A program made the position numbers and the translations under genes. Source: an uncultured Bryobacterales bacterium (GTDB taxonomy: Bacteria; Acidobacteriota; Terriglobia; Bryobacterales; Bryobacteraceae). From it: a DNA stretch of 45,669 nucleotides. The DNA is taken from assembly GCA_937959285.1 (NCBI GenBank), contig CALGAR010000071.1, positions 1-45,669 on the forward strand. Reading direction: 5' to 3'. Positions 42,072 through 45,669 of this stretch are shown here, one piece after another. The notes beneath the pieces were generated by a model. That model did no database searches. It saw only the letters and a list, made by a program, of their open reading frames with translations, and was not told the origin of the DNA. The first letter of the stretch is position 1. The number at the start of each line of letters is the position of its first letter.

Positions 42072-44110
42072 TTTTCTACTTGGACTAAACAGCTATAAAA
42101 CGTGGGCCCCCCGCCGATATCGCTGAGCCGGTCGGATGTCAGGGAATTGATGCCGCGGCCTTCGGGCGATCGCTTGTTCCACCGAAGCGACGGAATGCGA
42201 ACGACGCCTGGGCGCACCGATCCATCCACCAGAGCGATCACTTTCAGGCATCCGCGTTCATTGAACACCCGAACCAGATCGCCTGAGGCAATGCCTCTTG
42301 GGCTGGCATCCTCGGAATTCATCCGCAGCCTGGCCGTCTGCTCGTCGACCTCGGTCCGATAGCCGAACGTCGAGTTCATGCTGTCGTCGTTCTTCGACGT
42401 GACCAGCTCCAGCGGAAACCGGCTGCGAAGTGCCCCGGATCCGAGCCGTGATTCCACCGGCGGTTCGTAGTCGAGAGCGTCCGCCGTAAGATCGCACTTG
42501 CCGGAAGGGGTACCGAAGCCACCCTCAGCGAAGGGAAGAAAAGGTTTGCCTTTCTCAGAAATGTGCAGCCGCAGGAAGTGAGACTTGTCCAATTCCTCGA
42601 GAGTGATGCCAGCGAGGAAAGGGTGCCCGCTGTCAAGAAGCTGCCGGATGACGTCATCCTCCGTATCGCGCAGCGCAGGGTCATCGAAGCCCATCCGCGC
42701 CGCCAGCAGGCGGAAGATTTCGAAGTTCGATTTCGCTTCTCCCAAAGGCGGCAGCGCCGGGCGCGCAAGCTGAATGTAGTAGTGGCCGTAGGAGAAGTAG
42801 ACGTCCGAATGCTCGAGGAACGTCGTCACTGGCAGAACGATGTCCGCGTAATCGGCCGTGTCGGTTTGCATCTGCTCCAGGACGACGGTAAACAGATCCG
42901 GCCGGCGCAGCCCGCGAAGGACAAGCTCCTGGTTGGGGGCGACTGCTGCCGGGTTGGAGTTGTAAACCACCAGTGCCTTGACCGGAGGATCCCCTATCTC
43001 GTTGAGCGCCTTTCCAAGCTGCACCATATTGATGAGGCGTGCCGGGCGCTTCAGTGGCGAGCACAATTGCAGATCGGGCCTCTCGAGCGCGTGCCGATTA
43101 ATCTGGAATGCACCTGAGCTCGAGAGGTGAAGTCCTCCGCCGGCATAGCGAAAAGCTCCGGTGATCACTGGAAGCAGCGCAATGGCGTGGACGGCGCGCC
43201 CGCCGCGCTCGCTCCGCTGGACACCGTAATTCACACGAATCACGGCGGGCCTTACCGTCGCATACTCGCGCGCCAGTTGCACAATCTCCTGCCTGGGGAG
43301 GCCCGTCAGAGCCTCCGTTCGCTCTGGCGGATACTCTGCGGCCCGCTTCCGGAGCGACTCGGCATTCACTGTGTATTTCGTGAGGTAGTCGGAGTCCTCC
43401 AGCTTCTCTTGAAAGATGACGTGCATCAGGCCGAGCGCCAGGGCGAGATCGCTTCCGGGATAGATGGGGAAGTGTTTGTCAGCGAGTTTGGCCGTGCGCG
43501 TCATCACCGGGTCGATGGTGTAAAGCCGCGCTCCCTGCCGCCGGGCCTCGACAATGAATGGCCACAGGTGGACGTTGGTTCCGTGAATGTTTGCGCCCCA
43601 GGCCACGATGAGCCTGGCGTTCCGGAACTGCTCCATCTCGGTGGCGTAGCGGACACCGTACGCTTCCGTCAAACCCGCGGTCCCTGCCGCGGAACAAATT
43701 GTGCGATCCAGACGCGAGGCGCCGAGGCGGTGAAAGAAGCGGCGGTCCATTCCGCTGCCTTGCAGATAGCCCAAAGTGCCGCCGTAGCTGTAAGGAAGGA
43801 TGGCTTCCGGACCGTATTCTTCGGAGATATTTTTCAGCCGGTCCGCGATCGTGTCCAGCGCCTCATCCCAACTGATCCGCTCAAAGCGCCCCCCGCCCTT
43901 GGCGCCCACGCGTTTCATCGGATGGAGAAGACGATGGGGAGAATAGACGCGATCGAGGTAGCGTGTTACTTTTCCACAAAGGAATCCCCGGGTGACAGGA
44001 TGATGCGGATTTCCTCGCAGCCTGATGCCCCGTCCATTCTCGACCGTGACGAGCACCGAGCAGGCGTCAGGACAGTCGAGAGCGCACACCGATCGCTTGG
44101 TCTCGGTCAC
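42059..44110 (-). CDS. Molybdopterin oxidoreductase, DMSO-reductase superfamily
   Basis: A 683-residue enzyme with an N-terminal [4Fe-4S] motif, C9-x3-C13-x3-C17-x27-C45. Molybdopterin-binding segments follow (LPYSYGGTLGYLQGSGMDRRF, IVAWGANIHGTNVHLWPF, LVVYNSNPAAVAPNQ), then a C-terminal MGD-binding domain (RLRMNSEDASPRGIASGDLVRVFN). A serine- or cysteine-type metal ligand may lie near RTICSAAGTAG; it is not assignable by eye. No Tat signal, so it is probably cytoplasmic. The substrate is unknown. An ATG-type extension to 44149 exists, but GTG 44110 lies 6 bases after a perfect TATAAT. The last bases overlap the next gene. Confidence 0.9.
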   Translation of the reverse strand: MTETKRSVCALDCPDACSVLVTVENGRGIRLRGNPHHPVTRGFLCGKVTRYLDRVYSPHRLLHPMKRVGAKGGGRFERISWDEALDTIADRLKNISEEYGPEAILPYSYGGTLGYLQGSGMDRRFFHRLGASRLDRTICSAAGTAGLTEAYGVRYATEMEQFRNARLIVAWGANIHGTNVHLWPFIVEARRQGARLYTIDPVMTRTAKLADKHFPIYPGSDLALALGLMHVIFQEKLEDSDYLTKYTVNAESLRKRAAEYPPERTEALTGLPRQEIVQLAREYATVRPAVIRVNYGVQRSERGGRAVHAIALLPVITGAFRYAGGGLHLSSSGAFQINRHALERPDLQLCSPLKRPARLINMVQLGKALNEIGDPPVKALVVYNSNPAAVAPNQELVLRGLRRPDLFTVVLEQMQTDTADYADIVLPVTTFLEHSDVYFSYGHYYIQLARPALPPLGEAKSNFEIFRLLAARMGFDDPALRDTEDDVIRQLLDSGHPFLAGITLEELDKSHFLRLHISEKGKPFLPFAEGGFGTPSGKCDLTADALDYEPPVESRLGSGALRSRFPLELVTSKNDDSMNSTFGYRTEVDEQTARLRMNSEDASPRGIASGDLVRVFNERGCLKVIALVDGSVRPGVVRIPSLRWNKRSPEGRGINSLTSDRLSDIGGGPTFYSCLVQVEKCGD

Positions 44111-44116
44111 GTCGAA

Positions 44117-44122
44117 ATTATA
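44117..44122 (-). promoter_or_regulatory. -10 box of the molybdopterin oxidoreductase gene
   Basis: A perfect minus-strand TATAAT ends 6 bases before GTG 44110, with no Shine-Dalgarno between, which suggests a leaderless transcript. Confidence 0.5.
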
Positions 44123-44244
44123 GCGCGGGCCACAAAATGCGGGCGGCAAATCTGCCCGAATCCGTTCGGTAAATTGGCAACCCTCTGCGTACCTCGGGCA
44201 TCATATAAGCAGGTATTAGGAACGCTATCGGTAGGGGCGACACT

Positions 44245-45144
44245 ATGCGAAAAGCACTGCCTTTGGTTGTTGGGTTGTTCGCGGTAACAAGCCTGCTGCC
44301 AGCGCAAAGAGGCGGCGGAGGCGGTGGTTTTCGCGGAGGCGGTGGCTTTCACGGGGGAGGGCATCACCAGCGCCCACCGGTTATCATACAGCCACGCGTT
44401 CCGCACCCTACATTTGGTCAAGGCTTCGGTAACATTGTTTTCCCTGGCGGCATACGACCCCCAGTGCTATTTCCGGGGCGGGATTCATTTGCAAACCGTT
44501 TGGGAGCAACGGTAAGCGGATTCCCGATACGAGAGCGGGATTTTTTTGACAGAAGACGCGGCGAGACGGTTGTGTTTCCCTTTCCTATCTTCGCCGGAGG
44601 CGGATTCTACCCCGAGTACCCCCCTGCCGCAGGGGCGCCGAACGTGACTGTCGTCGTGGCGCCTCCTCAGCAGCCGTCCGGTCCGCTCGTGGTGAATCAG
44701 AATTTTATTGGGGATTCGGCGGGGTCTATCGTGGACGACTCTGGACAGGCTTTTGAGGATGAAGATTCCGGCCCGTCCGCATCTGGCGCTTCCACGTCCG
44801 GTGTCCCAAGGCGAAGAGGCGGCTTACGTACCTACGAAGCACCCCCTCCGTATCAGATCCCTGAACCGGAACGGCCAGCGCAAGCCCGGAAAAAATTACG
44901 CTCACGGCCATCTTCATCCGCTCCAATGGCCAGCGTGGAGGACGAAGAAGCGACCATCTACCTGATTGCGTTCCGGGATCATACGATTCAGGCTGCTTAT
45001 GCTTACTGGGTGGAGGGGAATACGCTGCACTACGTCACGACACAAGGCAGCCATAATCGCGCAACCTTGGATCTGATTGACCGCGATCTGTCAGTCAGGC
45101 TGAACAAGGATCGCCAGGTGGATTTTACGATTGCGAGCCGCTAG
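44245..45144 (+). CDS. Glycine-rich secreted protein
   Basis: A 299-residue exported protein. A signal peptide (MRKALPLVVGLFAVTSLLPA) is followed by a glycine- and histidine-rich stretch (about 22-42). A proline-rich, low-complexity middle follows, and then a compact C-terminal domain (about 230-299, YLIAFRDHTIQAAYAYWVEG and so on) with alternating beta pattern. The C-terminal part looks like a folded module joined to a flexible arm. TAGGGG lies upstream of the ATG. The function is unknown; surface attachment would be a guess. Confidence 0.8.
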   Translation: MRKALPLVVGLFAVTSLLPAQRGGGGGGFRGGGGFHGGGHHQRPPVIIQPRVPHPTFGQGFGNIVFPGGIRPPVLFPGRDSFANRLGATVSGFPIRERDFFDRRRGETVVFPFPIFAGGGFYPEYPPAAGAPNVTVVVAPPQQPSGPLVVNQNFIGDSAGSIVDDSGQAFEDEDSGPSASGASTSGVPRRRGGLRTYEAPPPYQIPEPERPAQARKKLRSRPSSSAPMASVEDEEATIYLIAFRDHTIQAAYAYWVEGNTLHYVTTQGSHNRATLDLIDRDLSVRLNKDRQVDFTIASR

Positions 45145-45151
45145 AGATCGT

Positions 45152-45529
45152 TCAGGCAGCAGCGTGACGCTTCAGGATCTGTTGCAGATTCTGCGAGAAC
45201 GCCGACCGAGCCATCACCATGTCACAGCCTGCCTCATGGGCCTTCTGCTTCAGCTCACCCTGCACGTGTGAGACGAAACCAATCAGACTGATCTGCTTTA
45301 GCTCCGAATTGCTCTTCAGCTTGTTGATGAGCTTCAGGGGCGAGACCGCGGCATAGTTCAGGTCCAGAATAATCAGGAGCGGCTTCTCTTTCGCCCGTTC
45401 CAGCGCGTCCTTCTCCGACTTGACGAATTCCGCTTCCAGACCTGTACGCTTTGCCGCGTCTGCAATCTTGACCGTGAAGAGGAGGTCTTCGACCACCGCA
45501 AGAATTTTCTTCTTATCGTGGTTCTGCAT
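45152..45529 (-). CDS. Single-domain receiver protein, atypical
   Basis: A 125-residue receiver-like protein with no output domain. The acidic pair E14/D15 and phosphoacceptor D56 (IILDLNYAAV) are present, with S87 in the threonine position. The invariant lysine appears replaced, since the matching stretch reads MARSAF (A107/R108). It might act as a phosphate-shuttle or phosphorylation-independent protein. ATG 45529 is preferred over a TTG six codons up. A TATTGT box lies 15 bases upstream. Its stop is 8 bases from the convergent secreted-protein stop. Confidence 0.75.
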   Translation of the reverse strand: MQNHDKKKILAVVEDLLFTVKIADAAKRTGLEAEFVKSEKDALERAKEKPLLIILDLNYAAVSPLKLINKLKSNSELKQISLIGFVSHVQGELKQKAHEAGCDMVMARSAFSQNLQQILKRHAAA

Positions 45530-45645
45530 AAAGGTTGTGCAAAACAATACCTGTGTTTAATGTGATCCGGTCCAGTCCCTGTTACTACTAAGATGCGAGG
45601 TGGGAGGGAATCTTGATCTTACTCACTTTCTAGCGGTTTTCGCAA

Positions 45646-45662
45646 GCGGGGGGCGCCCCCGC
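45646..45662. repeat. GC hairpin at the right edge
   Basis: GCGGGGG pairs with CCCCCGC (7 bp) around a 3-base loop. GGTTTCC follows on the plus strand. It may be a terminator or part of a structure cut by the window edge. Confidence 0.3.
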
Positions 45663-45669
45663 GGTTTCC

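Noticed and set aside
44166..44184. TTGGCAACCCTCTGCG as a second sigma-54 site
   Set aside because: The GG to GC spacing is one base short of the strict requirement.
43127..44287. Long plus-strand frame opposite the molybdopterin oxidoreductase
   Set aside because: Antisense to a clear enzyme gene, with no ribosome site or recognisable domain; a product of GC-rich codon usage.

Overview
The window looks like chromosomal DNA of a GC-rich, Gram-negative-type bacterium, most likely an Acidobacteriota member of the Bryobacter/Solibacter kind. This is inferred from gene style and not proven: Tat-exported Gfo/Idh and TIM-barrel sugar enzymes, a MacB-like orphan permease relative, small secreted proteins of the sort common in that phylum, and a PDZ-containing sensor kinase. 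About 40 protein genes are packed tightly on both strands. I found no rRNA, tRNA, CRISPR array, prophage or intact insertion sequence.

Layout. 1-6.4 kb (minus): a truncated PBP4-type D-Ala-D-Ala carboxypeptidase, an NtrC-type regulator and its PDZ/membrane/GAF/PAS histidine kinase preceded by a sigma-54-like site, and the quinone reductase WrbA. 6.5-9.0 kb (plus): a GMC dehydrogenase with its Tat-carrying small subunit. 9.0-12.0 kb (minus): glycogen branching enzyme followed by a CpsB-like PHP phosphatase. 12.0-16.9 kb: an adenosine deaminase-family enzyme, an O-methyltransferase, a lytic transglycosylase, a structure-rich gap and threonine synthase. 16.9-18.9 kb (minus): RuvX, MltG and a hypothetical protein. 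18.9-25 kb (mostly plus): an AI-2E/PerM-type exporter, a TIM-barrel protein, small proteins, a stress-type SDR and a lipoprotein. 24.7-27.3 kb: ligase-associated exonuclease and ATP-dependent DNA ligase. 27.3-33.2 kb (minus): uridine kinase-like protein, OPT transporter, MacB-like protein with a zinc ribbon, HMA-domain protein and Gfo/Idh oxidoreductase. 33.3-38.8 kb (plus): a probable six-gene transcription unit (glycosyltransferase-methyltransferase fusion, glucose dehydrogenase-like enzyme, sugar isomerase, sugar epimerase, an orphan NuoB and PgeF) ending at a hairpin. 38.9-44.1 kb (minus): a DksA-like zinc-finger protein, then a coupled molybdopterin oxidoreductase, possible lipoprotein and GT-C-like membrane protein. 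44.2-45.5 kb: a glycine-rich secreted protein and a single-domain receiver.

Overall points. Translational coupling is pervasive, as 1-, 4-, 8- and 13-base overlaps. Several genes have a TATAAT-like box only 6-11 bases before the start codon, which suggests leaderless or nearly leaderless mRNAs. The least explained pieces are the palindrome/hairpin region before threonine synthase, a two-codon ORF plus hairpin before the lipoprotein gene, a domain shared by two neighbouring coupled genes (39682-42071), and the glycosyltransferase-to-NuoB/PgeF operon.
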